Source: Halioglobus sp. (GTDB taxonomy: Bacteria; Pseudomonadota; Gammaproteobacteria; Pseudomonadales; Halieaceae). From it: 64,000 nt of DNA. Shown here one piece after another: positions 33,647-43,830 of the stretch (positions within the stretch are counted from its first letter, which is position 1; every line of letters starts with the position of its first letter). Made by a program: the position numbers and the translations under genes. Below the pieces are notes generated by a model. That model did not search any database and was not told the origin of the DNA. It saw nothing but the letters and a program-made list of their open reading frames with translations. The stretch is taken from the NCBI GenBank assembly GCA_002699145.1, contig PABK01000035.1:124001-188000 (forward strand), written 5' to 3'.

Positions 33647-34939
33647 TCAGACGATGCCCGACCCACTGGCGGCGACGGCGGGACGCTGCGGCAGCAGTGC
33701 CGCCCGGTAGTTGGCGGCGCGGTAGCAGGCCAGGGGGTCGATAGCGCCGCCCTGGTCCAGGCGCGCCATGGCCAGGATCGGGTCGACGTCGGTGTTGTAG
33801 GCCTGCTTCAGGGTATTGCTGGCCATCAGTGCGTCGTTGTCTTCCTGGTACGCGTACAGCGCCTCGCGGTCGACCAGCAGCGCCTTGACGTAGCTGCGCT
33901 GCACCTCCAGGGCCGAGTTGATCAGGCTTTCGATGGGATCGGTGACGTTGTGCGACTGGTCCAGCATGTAGGCCGGGTCGAAGTCCGCCACGCTGTTGTG
34001 CTCGGCGTCCACCAGCTCGTTGAACACCAGGAACAGCTGGTAGGGGTTGATGCAGCCGCTGTCCAGGTCGTCGTCGCCGTACTTGCTGTCATTGAAATGG
34101 AAGCCGGCCAGCTTGCCAAACTGGATCAGCCGCGACACGATCATCTCGATGTTCACGTTGGGCGCATGGTGACCCAGGTCGACCAGCGATTTCGCTTTTT
34201 CGCCCAGCTCCATGGCGCAGAGCACGTTCGTGCCCCAATCCTGGATGACGGTGGAGTAGAACGCCGGTTCGAACATCTTGTGTTCGATGAACATGCGCCA
34301 GTCGTCGGGCAGGGCGGCGTAGATGTCGCGGGCGCTGTCCAGGTAGCGCTGCAGCGCGCGCGAGAAATGCTGCTGTCCGGGAAAGTTGGAGCCGTCGCCG
34401 ACCCACACGGTCAGGGCGCGACTGCCCAGCATCTCGCCCCACTCGATGCACTGCAGGTTGTGGGCGACGGCCTGTTCGCGCACGGCGGCGTCGGTGTGGC
34501 TGAGGCTGCCGAAGCGGTAGCTGAGCGCCTGGTCCTGCTGGTCCTGGAAGGTGTTGGAGTTTACCGCGTCCCAGCCCAGCCCCAGGGCATCGCCGTAGTC
34601 GCGCACCGCGGCCATGTCGTCCGCGGCGTCCCAGGGGAAGTGTGGGGACACGCTGGGCGTGACGCGCGAGAGGCTGTGGATGACCGCGCAGTCCTCCAGC
34701 TTCTCGAAGATGTTGCGCGGTTCGGCGGGGCCCGGAAAGCGCGCGAAGCGCGTGCCGCCCGTGCCCACGCCCCAGCTCGGGATGGCCACGGCGAAGGCGC
34801 GTGCGCGCGCCCTGAGGGACTCGATATCTGCGCCGCGCCGCGCCAGCGTCTCAGCCAGCGCGGTGTAGTCCGCCTGCAGCGCCGCGTGCGATGCACGGTT
34901 CTGCTCGTCGATAAATTCTGCGGTGTAGGGACTGTTCAT
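33647..34939 (-). CDS. rhaI: L-rhamnose isomerase (RhaI type)
   Basis: The product (430 residues) belongs to the Pseudomonas stutzeri-type L-rhamnose isomerases, different from E. coli RhaA. It converts L-rhamnose to L-rhamnulose using two metal ions. Conserved blocks include VAIPSWGVGTGGTRFARFPG, VWVGDGSNFPGQQHF, MFIEHKMFEPAFYSTVIQDW (metal Glu), VDLGHHAPNVNIEMIVSRL (His) and FHFNDSKYGDDDLDSG (Asp, His). The ATG at 34939 lies ten bases after the stop of the aldolase/dehydrogenase gene, so both are one operon. Confidence 0.93.
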   Translation of the reverse strand: MNSPYTAEFIDEQNRASHAALQADYTALAETLARRGADIESLRARARAFAVAIPSWGVGTGGTRFARFPGPAEPRNIFEKLEDCAVIHSLSRVTPSVSPHFPWDAADDMAAVRDYGDALGLGWDAVNSNTFQDQQDQALSYRFGSLSHTDAAVREQAVAHNLQCIEWGEMLGSRALTVWVGDGSNFPGQQHFSRALQRYLDSARDIYAALPDDWRMFIEHKMFEPAFYSTVIQDWGTNVLCAMELGEKAKSLVDLGHHAPNVNIEMIVSRLIQFGKLAGFHFNDSKYGDDDLDSGCINPYQLFLVFNELVDAEHNSVADFDPAYMLDQSHNVTDPIESLINSALEVQRSYVKALLVDREALYAYQEDNDALMASNTLKQAYNTDVDPILAMARLDQGGAIDPLACYRAANYRAALLPQRPAVAASGSGIV

Positions 34940-34949
34940 GGCCTGCCCT

Positions 34950-37049
<2,100 letters not shown>

Positions 37050-37112
37050 GGTCGGCTGGCTGTGTGGTCTGGTTTGAGTGTAGCGGGGCGCCCAGTATAC
37101 ACGTGGCCTGAG

Positions 37113-37137
37113 CATAATCAATCATAATATTGCATAA
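37113..37137. promoter_or_regulatory. Phased CATAA repeats between divergent rhamnose genes
   Basis: CATAA occurs at 37113, 37123 and 37133, that is, three copies with an exact 10-bp period, in an otherwise GC-rich region between the aldolase/dehydrogenase and the DeoR gene. Such one-turn phasing is typical of regulator sites. The likely binder is the DeoR-family protein encoded next door. Confidence 0.5.
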
Positions 37138-37183
37138 CCGATCAAAGACGCTTATTATCGCGCATTACGCGAGGAGACACCCG

Positions 37184-37963
37184 ATGCTGGAAACCCAGCG
37201 ACACAGCCTGATACTCGACCTGCTCGACGAGCAGCAGGCGGTGAGCGTGCGCGACCTCTCCGGCGTGCTCAACGCCTCCGAGGCGACCGTGCGTCGCGAC
37301 CTGGCCAAGCTCAGCGAGCAGGGCAAGCTGGTCAAGGTACACGGCGGCGCGCAGCGCAGTCCGCAGGCGGTGGCCTTGCTGCGGCCACACCTGAAGGGCT
37401 CGGCGTTTCTCGCCAACGTCGAGAAGCACGTCGCGCAGAAGCGCGCCATTGCGCGCCGCGCGGTGGCTCTGTGCGAAGACGGCGACGCCATCATCATCAA
37501 CGGCGGCAGTTCGACCTACATGATGACTGAATTTCTCGCCGGGCGGCGGCTGAACATCCTGACCAACTCGGTGCCGCTGGCGCTGGAGTTGCTCAATACC
37601 AGCGACAACCGCGTGTCGCTGCCGGGGGGCGAGCTGTACCGCAAGCAGAACATAGTGCTCAGCGCCTTCGACGACGATATCATCGACCGCTACCACGGCA
37701 CCTACATGTTCATGGGCACGCCCGGTATCGGCGAGTACGGGGTCATGGAGTCTGACCCGCTGCTGGTGCGCGCCGAACTGAAACTGAAAAAACAGGCCGA
37801 CCGCCTGGTCGTGCTCGCCGACAGCAGCAAGATCGGTGCGCGCAGCACCCTGATCACCTGCCCCCTGTCCGACGTGGATATGCTGGTCACCGATGCGGGC
37901 ATCGACACGCGGCAGCGCGACCTGTTCGAAGCCGCCGGCGTCGAGGTGCTGATCGCCGAATAA
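37184..37963 (+). CDS. DeoR family regulator of the rhamnose locus
   Basis: The start at 37184 follows GAGGAGA. The 259-residue product has the DeoR HTH (QAVSVRDLSGVLNASEATVR, then RDLAKLSEQGKLVKVHGGA) and the sugar-phosphate sensing domain (AIARRAVALCEDGDAIIING, GTYMFMGTPGIGEYGVMESD, ADSSKIGARSTLITCPLSDV). It resembles RhaR of rhizobia, a DeoR-type regulator of rhamnose genes. It is divergent from the aldolase/isomerase operon and upstream of the permease and kinase genes, so it can control both arms. Confidence 0.9.
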   Translation: MLETQRHSLILDLLDEQQAVSVRDLSGVLNASEATVRRDLAKLSEQGKLVKVHGGAQRSPQAVALLRPHLKGSAFLANVEKHVAQKRAIARRAVALCEDGDAIIINGGSSTYMMTEFLAGRRLNILTNSVPLALELLNTSDNRVSLPGGELYRKQNIVLSAFDDDIIDRYHGTYMFMGTPGIGEYGVMESDPLLVRAELKLKKQADRLVVLADSSKIGARSTLITCPLSDVDMLVTDAGIDTRQRDLFEAAGVEVLIAE

Positions 37964-38047
37964 GCAGAATAAGCCGCACAGGCAAGACACCAGGAATAAC
38001 CAGAACCACCTGAACAAGCAGAATAATTCCAGGGCCGGGAGAGCGCC

Positions 38048-39745
38048 ATGCAAGACACTGCCGCAACTGATTCCAACACACCGCTGGCCAGCGGCGAATT
38101 CGACCGCACGCCGGTCACGGGAGAGCGGCTGTTGCCGGCGCGGCATTTCGCCGCCAGCTACGCCGGCGAACACGTGGCCGGCACCGAGTTCGTCATCGGC
38201 GCAATGTTCGTCGCCTGGGGCGTGTCCACCAGCGCGGTGATCGGCGGCCTGCTGCTGGGCAACCTGCTGGCGGTGCTGAGCTGGGCCTTGCTGTGTGCGC
38301 CGATCGCCACGGACACTCGCCTGACGCTCTACGCCTACCTGGAAAAGATTGCCGGCAGCGGGGTCATTCGCATCTACAGCGTGATCAACGGTATCTTCTT
38401 TTGCGTACTCGGCGGCGCCATGATCACCGTATCCGCTTCCGCGGTGCGCATCCTGTTCGATATCACGCCGCAGGTGAACTGGTACCCGACCAGCGCCGCC
38501 TTTGTCGCCGTCGCCCTGCTGGTCGGTGCGGTGGTGGTGGCCATTGCCGTGCGTGGCTTTGCATTTGTGGCGCGTTTTTCCGAGGTCTGTGCGCCCTGGA
38601 TGATCCTGATGTTCCTCGCCGGCGCGCTGGCCATGTGGCCGCTGCTGTCCGCCGCGGCCGCGCTGCCCCCCGGGACGGGGTTTTTCGAGGCGTTGTGGAT
38701 CGTCGGCGACGCCTATATCTGGGTGCAGCAGCCTGACAGCGGCATGAGCTTCTGGCACGTGGCGGCCTTCGCCTGGATCTGCAACCTGCCGATGCACGTG
38801 GGCCTGTCGGACATGACCGTGCTGCGCTTCGCGCGGCGTTCGAGCTACGGGTACTTCTCCGCCCTGGGCATGTACATCGGGCATTTCGGCGCGTGGATCT
38901 GCGCCGGCATCATGGGCGCCGGCGCCGTGTCGCTGCTGCAGACAGGCATTGGCAACCTGGACGCCGGCGCGGTGGCCCACCAGGCCCTGGGCTCGGCGGG
39001 TATCGTCGCCGTCATCATCGCCGGCTGGACCACCTCCAACCCGACCATCTACCGCGCCGGGCTGGCGTTCCAGTCGCTAAACCACCGCTGGGATCGCACC
39101 CGCGTGACCCTGGTTACCGGCGCCCTGACCACGGTCATCGCCTGCTTTCCCTTTGTCTTCACCCGGCTGATGGACTTCCTCGGCCTGATGGGCCTGCTGC
39201 TGGCGCCAGTGGGCGCCATTATCGTCACCGAGCACTGGCTGTTCCCGCGCCTGGGCCTGGCGCGCTACTGGTCGGGCGCGCGCGGCGCCAGCACCAATGG
39301 CGCGGCGCTGCTGGCCTGGCTGGCAGGCCTGGCCGTGGCACTGCTCGCCAACCTGACGGGACTGCACCTGTTCTTCCTGCTGCTGCCGGCCTGGCTGACG
39401 GCGATGCTGGTCTACGTGCTGGCGGCGCGCGCCATGGGGGCGGGGCAGGCCGGCGCCGCCGTCGCACAGCGCGAATCGCAAGTCGAACAGGCGCGCAAGG
39501 CGCAGGAGCGTGCGACCCTGGCCGCGGTGCGCAGTGCCGAGCGGCAGGAGCAACCGGGCGGCGCCGCGCGCGCGTGCCGCTACATCGCCTGGGGCAGTCT
39601 GCTGGCCTGTGCCGCCATGGCGCTGGCGGTGTTCAACGGCGGCGATATCGAGTGGCTGCGCAGCTGGCTGATCCTGCCATCACTGCTGTATTTTGCCAGC
39701 GCGAGCTACTGGATCATGGTCAAGGAGCGGGGCGGCGCCCGGTGA
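38048..39745 (+). CDS. NCS1-type (purine-cytosine permease-like) transporter, putative L-rhamnose permease
   Basis: The 565-residue product has about twelve membrane helices. HVAGTEFVIGAMFVAWGVST and AGWTTSNPTIYRAGLAFQSL match conserved helices 1 and 8 of NCS1 symporters. NCS1 proteins normally take up nucleobases, hydantoins or thiamine. Here it lies between the rhamnose regulator and the sugar kinase and overlaps the kinase start by four bases, so L-rhamnose or rhamnulose is the more likely cargo. An unusually long charged loop (ESQVEQARKAQERATLAAVR) splits the last helices. No other transporter is in the locus. Confidence 0.75.
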   Translation: MQDTAATDSNTPLASGEFDRTPVTGERLLPARHFAASYAGEHVAGTEFVIGAMFVAWGVSTSAVIGGLLLGNLLAVLSWALLCAPIATDTRLTLYAYLEKIAGSGVIRIYSVINGIFFCVLGGAMITVSASAVRILFDITPQVNWYPTSAAFVAVALLVGAVVVAIAVRGFAFVARFSEVCAPWMILMFLAGALAMWPLLSAAAALPPGTGFFEALWIVGDAYIWVQQPDSGMSFWHVAAFAWICNLPMHVGLSDMTVLRFARRSSYGYFSALGMYIGHFGAWICAGIMGAGAVSLLQTGIGNLDAGAVAHQALGSAGIVAVIIAGWTTSNPTIYRAGLAFQSLNHRWDRTRVTLVTGALTTVIACFPFVFTRLMDFLGLMGLLLAPVGAIIVTEHWLFPRLGLARYWSGARGASTNGAALLAWLAGLAVALLANLTGLHLFFLLLPAWLTAMLVYVLAARAMGAGQAGAAVAQRESQVEQARKAQERATLAAVRSAERQEQPGGAARACRYIAWGSLLACAAMALAVFNGGDIEWLRSWLILPSLLYFASASYWIMVKERGGAR

Positions 39746-41118
39746 GCCGGCACTGTGCGGTCATCGATGTCGGCAAGACCCACGTCAAACTGCACCTGCT
39801 CGACGACGCGCTGAACTGCCGCGCAAGGCTCAGCCGCGACAACCCGGTGCTCTGCGGCCCGCCGTACCCGCACTACGATATCGATGGCCTGTGGCGCTGG
39901 ATGTGTGCGGGGCTGGCGCAGTTCGCCGCCGCGGCGCACATCGACCGCCTGGCGGTCACCACCCACGGCGCCTGCGCGGCGCTGCTGGACCCCGCGGCCG
40001 GCGCCGCGGGCCTGGCGCTGCCGGTGATGGACTACGAGTTCGAGCACGTGGCGAGGGATGCGGATTACGCGGCGCTGCGGCCGGCCTTCGCACAGACGTT
40101 TTCGCCCGCATTGCCGGCGGGGCTGAACCTGGGCCGTCAGTTGTCCTGGCAGCGGCGCCATCACCGCGCGCAGTTCGAGCGCGCGCACCTGCTGCTGCCG
40201 TACCCACAGTACTGGGCCTGGCGCCTGACCGGGCGCGCTGTCGCGGAGTTCACATCCTGGGGCTGCCACACGGACCTGTGGGCTCCCGCCGCGCGCGACT
40301 ACAGCGACCTGGTCGACGCACTGGGCCTGCGCGATAAACTGCCGCCGCTGGTCGGCGCCGGCGAGGTCGTGGGTGCGCTGAGCGCGGAGGTCGCGGCGCA
40401 GACCGGGCTGCCCGGCGACTGCCGGGTGGTCGCCGGCGTGCACGACTCCAACGCGAGCTACCTGCGCTACCTGGGACGCGGCAGCGCCGGAGCGTTTACC
40501 GTGGTGTCCACAGGCACCTGGGTCATCACCTTCGCCTCAGGAGCCTCCCTGTCCGCATTGGACGAGCGCCGGGACATGCTCGCCAATGTCGATATCAATG
40601 GCGACCCGGTGCCCTGCGCGCGCTTCATGGGCGGGCGTGAATTCCAGGCGATCTGCGCGCGCAGCGGCGCCGCTGCCGCGGACGCGTTCAGCGCCGCGGA
40701 CGTGCAGCGCGTGATCGACGACGGGGTGCTGGCGCTGCCGGATTTCAGCGGCGGCAGCGGACCCTTTGGCGGGCGCGCGCCGTGTATCCAGGGCGGGAGC
40801 GCCAGCGGCCCGGCCCTGGCCAGCCTGTACTGTGCGCTGATGCTGGACTACGAACTGGAGCTGCTGCGCGCCACGGGTGATATCGTCATCGAGGGGGCCT
40901 GGCTGCGCAACGCGCCGCTGTGCGCACTGCTGGCGCAACTGCGTCCGCGGCGGGCCGTGCGCCTGTCCCGCGACGCTACCGGCACGGTCAGCGGCGCCGC
41001 GCAGCTCGCCCTGGGTGTGTCGATCCCGCCGGCGCTGGACACGGCGACCCCGGGCGCGTGGCGCGGGCTGGACGAGTACCGGCGGCGCTGGCGGAACCAA
41101 CTGGGCGGCGCAGGCTAG
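39742..41118 (+). CDS. FGGY-family carbohydrate kinase, probable rhamnulokinase
   Basis: The GTG start overlaps the permease stop (GTGA). The 458-residue product has the FGGY fold: CAVIDVGKTHVKLHLLDD (phosphate-1 loop), LAVTTHGACAALLD, LPGDCRVVAGVHDSNASYL (catalytic Asp region) and FTVVSTGTWVITFASG (phosphate-2). In this context it would phosphorylate L-rhamnulose to L-rhamnulose-1-phosphate, supplying the aldolase. The subfamily differs from E. coli RhaB, so the exact substrate is inferred from the neighbours. Confidence 0.85.
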   Translation: MSRHCAVIDVGKTHVKLHLLDDALNCRARLSRDNPVLCGPPYPHYDIDGLWRWMCAGLAQFAAAAHIDRLAVTTHGACAALLDPAAGAAGLALPVMDYEFEHVARDADYAALRPAFAQTFSPALPAGLNLGRQLSWQRRHHRAQFERAHLLLPYPQYWAWRLTGRAVAEFTSWGCHTDLWAPAARDYSDLVDALGLRDKLPPLVGAGEVVGALSAEVAAQTGLPGDCRVVAGVHDSNASYLRYLGRGSAGAFTVVSTGTWVITFASGASLSALDERRDMLANVDINGDPVPCARFMGGREFQAICARSGAAAADAFSAADVQRVIDDGVLALPDFSGGSGPFGGRAPCIQGGSASGPALASLYCALMLDYELELLRATGDIVIEGAWLRNAPLCALLAQLRPRRAVRLSRDATGTVSGAAQLALGVSIPPALDTATPGAWRGLDEYRRRWRNQLGGAG

Positions 41119-41133
41119 CGCGTCGTGCGCCGG

Positions 41134-41286
41134 CTATTCACTGGGGGTGAGGGTCCACTCGCCGCGGCTGTTGCGCGAGCAGCCGCCGCCGGCCCAGGTG
41201 CCGCCGTCCACCGGCACGGTCGCGCCGTTGACTTAGGCGACCTGGCCGCTCAGTGCCGGGGAGGTGGTGGGGTCGAGTTCGTTCAT
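41134..41286 (-). pseudogene. Short-chain dehydrogenase reduced to its two ends
   Basis: On the minus strand, ATG overlaps the AMP-ligase stop (ATGA) and codes MNELDPTTSPALSGQVA, a normal SDR N-terminus just before the NAD-binding VTG. The next codon is TAA. The frame then continues VNGATVPVDGGTWAGGG and ends RGEWTLTPSE at TAG, a normal SDR C-terminus. Everything between, roughly 200 or more codons, is missing. It is therefore an in-place internal deletion of an SDR gene that once formed an operon with the ligase. Confidence 0.75.
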
Positions 41287-42803
41287 GGCAGGCCGTTGCG
41301 TTCGCTGGCGGGTCGAGGCTGGAACAGTGCGCGGATATCACACCGCAGCAGCTTGCCCATCTCATTGTACGGCAGCGCGTCGAGCACGCGCACCTGTTGC
41401 GGCACGCGCGAGGAACGCAGCCGGCTGCGCACCAGTTCGCGCAACTCGTCCGCGCCGGGGCAGGGGCTGCCGGGCCTGGCCACCACCGCGACGGCGATGG
41501 CCTCGCCCCACTCAGGGGAGGGCACGCCGACCGCGGCGGCGTCGGCGATCGCCGGGTGCGAGGTCAGTACGTCCTCGATTTCGGCCGGTGATATGTTTTC
41601 GCCCCCGCGCACAATGACGTCATCGGCGCGCCCGGCGAGGAACAAATAGCCGTCCTCGTCCAGCCAGCCCGCGTCGCGGGTAGGGAACCAGCCCTGCTCG
41701 TCCAGCGCGGAGCGCTCGCGGTACTCGCCGGACACCTGCTCGCCGCGCACGTAGATTTCGCCGCGCTGTCCCGCCGGCAGCGCGCGGCCCGTCGCATCGC
41801 GAATCTCGATCTCCACCGTCGGCAGCGCCTGGCCGACCGAGGCCAGGCGTGCGCGCACGACAGGGTCCGCGGCGTCCAGCGCCTGGCGGTGCTCCCGCGG
41901 ACCGAGCAGGGCGATAGTGGAACTGGTCTCGGTGAGACCGTAGGCATTGGTGAACTCCGTGTCCGGCAGCAGCCGCAGCGCGCGCTCGATCAGTTGCGGC
42001 GGCATGCGGCCCCCGCCGTAGGCCAGCGCGCGCAGGCAGGAGAGGTCCGTGGCCGCTCCTGCCTCCAGTTGGTCCACGATGCGCCCGAGCATGGTTGGCA
42101 CCACGAAGGCGTTGCTGACGCGCTCCTGTTGCACCAGTCGCAGCCAGTCTTGCGGATCGAAGGCGGGCAGGATGACCATGCGGCGCAGCGCGTAGACGGA
42201 ACTGAGCAGCGCGGAGATGCCGGCGATATGGTAGGGCGGCACGCAGACCAGTGCCGCGTCGTCCGCGTCCGCGGCGCCAAACTCCACCGTGCCGAGAATA
42301 TAGCCGAGCAGGTTGGCGTGACGCAGCAGCGCAGCCTTGGGTGCGGCGGTGGTGCCGCTGGTGAAGATCTGCGCCGCTATGCCCTCGCCGGCAATCTCTT
42401 GCGCCAGCGGTTCGGCCTGTTGCGCCGCGGCCAGGAAGTCCTCGCGTCCCGTGCAGTGCTGGTCCTGCCCGCCCGCCAGCCTGGCGACCCGCCCGGTGTC
42501 GCCTACGATGTATGCCGGCGCGATGCGCTGCAGCAGTGCGCCGAGGTCCGCGTCGGCCAGGCGGTAGTTCAGTGGCACGTAGGGCATGCCCGCGAGCGCC
42601 GCGCCGAACAGGGCCACGGGTGCCGCGGCCGAGCTTTCGTCCAGCAGTGCGACACAAGCGCAACCGCTGCCGGACAGGTGAGTGGCCGCGCCGCGGGCGG
42701 CGCGCAGGAGTTCGCCGTAGCTCCAGTGCCGGCCGTCGCAGACCAGTGCGCTGCGCTCGGCCGCGGCGTCCGCCGCCATCTGCAGGAGCAGGGCGATATT
42801 CAT
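41283..42803 (-). CDS. AMP-binding acyl-CoA ligase
   Basis: The start at 42803 (MNIALLLQMAADAAAERSAL) is family-like; an upstream ATG would overlap the previous gene in another frame. The 506-residue ANL-superfamily enzyme has the P-loop AQIFTSGTTAAPKAALLRH, FTNAYGLTETSSTIALLG (A5), EQGWFPTRDAGWLDEDGYLF (A7) and VIVRGGENISPAEIE (A8). The C-terminal Lys is in YNEMGKLLR. It would activate a carboxylic acid to its CoA ester. It follows the 95-residue gene by seven bases. Confidence 0.9.
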   Translation of the reverse strand: MNIALLLQMAADAAAERSALVCDGRHWSYGELLRAARGAATHLSGSGCACVALLDESSAAAPVALFGAALAGMPYVPLNYRLADADLGALLQRIAPAYIVGDTGRVARLAGGQDQHCTGREDFLAAAQQAEPLAQEIAGEGIAAQIFTSGTTAAPKAALLRHANLLGYILGTVEFGAADADDAALVCVPPYHIAGISALLSSVYALRRMVILPAFDPQDWLRLVQQERVSNAFVVPTMLGRIVDQLEAGAATDLSCLRALAYGGGRMPPQLIERALRLLPDTEFTNAYGLTETSSTIALLGPREHRQALDAADPVVRARLASVGQALPTVEIEIRDATGRALPAGQRGEIYVRGEQVSGEYRERSALDEQGWFPTRDAGWLDEDGYLFLAGRADDVIVRGGENISPAEIEDVLTSHPAIADAAAVGVPSPEWGEAIAVAVVARPGSPCPGADELRELVRSRLRSSRVPQQVRVLDALPYNEMGKLLRCDIRALFQPRPASERNGLP

Positions 42804-42810
42804 CGGCGTT

Positions 42811-43098
42811 TCAGTCGGAGGAGGGCAGCGGCCTGGCTTCCTTGAGCTGCAACGCCACGCCGTCCACGGACAAGGAGCCGGCGCCGGCTTTGACACAGAG
42901 CAACTCCAGCGTGTCGTCGGCGTCCACGTAGCGTTTGCCGATCAGGGATCCCGCGGAGAAAGCCGGGTCGGGTGAGCCGTTGGCGGTTTTTTCCTCGGCC
43001 ATGGGTGCACCGCCGCACTCGATCTGGCCCTGGCTGTAGCGAATCAGCATGACCTCGGTGTCACATACGGTGCTGCACAGTTTGCTTCCGGGTTTCAT
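42811..43098 (-). CDS. Small zinc-ribbon-like protein linked to acyl-CoA ligase
   Basis: The 95-residue protein starts MKPGSKLCSTVCDTEVMLIR and has three Cys (CSTVC, ECGG). The second half, LELLCVKAGAGSLSVDGVAL, ends KEARPLPSSD. I recall similar small proteins with a TVCDTEV...CGG pattern next to acyl-CoA synthetase genes in actinobacteria and gammaproteobacteria, without assigned function. It probably heads the ligase operon. It could be a regulatory or accessory subunit. Confidence 0.6.
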   Translation of the reverse strand: MKPGSKLCSTVCDTEVMLIRYSQGQIECGGAPMAEEKTANGSPDPAFSAGSLIGKRYVDADDTLELLCVKAGAGSLSVDGVALQLKEARPLPSSD

Positions 43099-43199
43099 CG
43101 TGCTACGACCCTTATTCTGGTTATCGCGGCGATCGCCTGTCAGGCGGCGCGGACGTTTGTCGCCGCGAGTCTGTTGACCGGGGCGGACCGCCTGCCGGA

Positions 43200-43681
43200 C
43201 AATGATATCTTCGCAGTGGTCGGCGCGCCAGCGCGGTCACTGCTCCGGCCAGGGAGTGTTGGCGATGATCGAACCGGGCACAACGCTGGCCGCACCCGCG
43301 ATATCCGCCTGGGGAGTAACGTCTACCTGCTCGGCCTGCGCCATTCCTTTGTCGCCGCGCGCGCCATCCAGACCCTGGATGCGGTGTCCGGCGGCCGCGC
43401 TGCGCCGCGCCGTGCTGCACGGCGACGGCTGGTACGGTGTGGGACACACGCTCGACGGCGTGGCCCCGGTGTTGCAGAAACTGCGCGACATCGCCGCGGA
43501 CCGCGGCCGGGACTTTGCCTCCCTGCAGATTACCACCGCCTGTCACACGGTCGACCGCGACGAGCTGCGTCGCCGGGAAGACCTGGGTGTGACGCGCCTG
43601 GTGGTCACGCCCTGGGAGCGTGGCCGGGACGCTGTCGCCGGCCTGCAACGCCTGGCCGACGCGGTGCTGCATCGGGACTGA
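43200..43681 (+). pseudogene. Luciferase-like monooxygenase remnant with internal deletion
   Basis: Two frames carry pieces of one LLM-class flavin monooxygenase. The first gives RLGSNVYLLGLRHSFVAARA and IQTLDAVSGGR (about 43305-43398). The second gives AALRRAVLHGDGWYGVGHTL and runs on through LQKLRDIAADRGRDFASLQI and DLGVTRLVVTPWERGRD to a stop at 43681. The middle third of the enzyme, between the SGGR and the ALRRA blocks, is gone, and the frame shifts at a ggcggccgc junction. The gene is inactive. The extreme N-terminus is not seen. Confidence 0.7.
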
Positions 43682-43830
43682 GGTGAAGCCCCGTGCGCCG
43701 TAGAGGCCAGCGGGATATTCGTTACATGACAAACACCTTGTAAAAAACCGTACCGGCGGCCATACTTTTCCGCCTGCACCGCGTGTCGGTGCAGGCCGTG
43801 TCTGAGGGCGGGTTTTTCGGGGAGCCGGTG

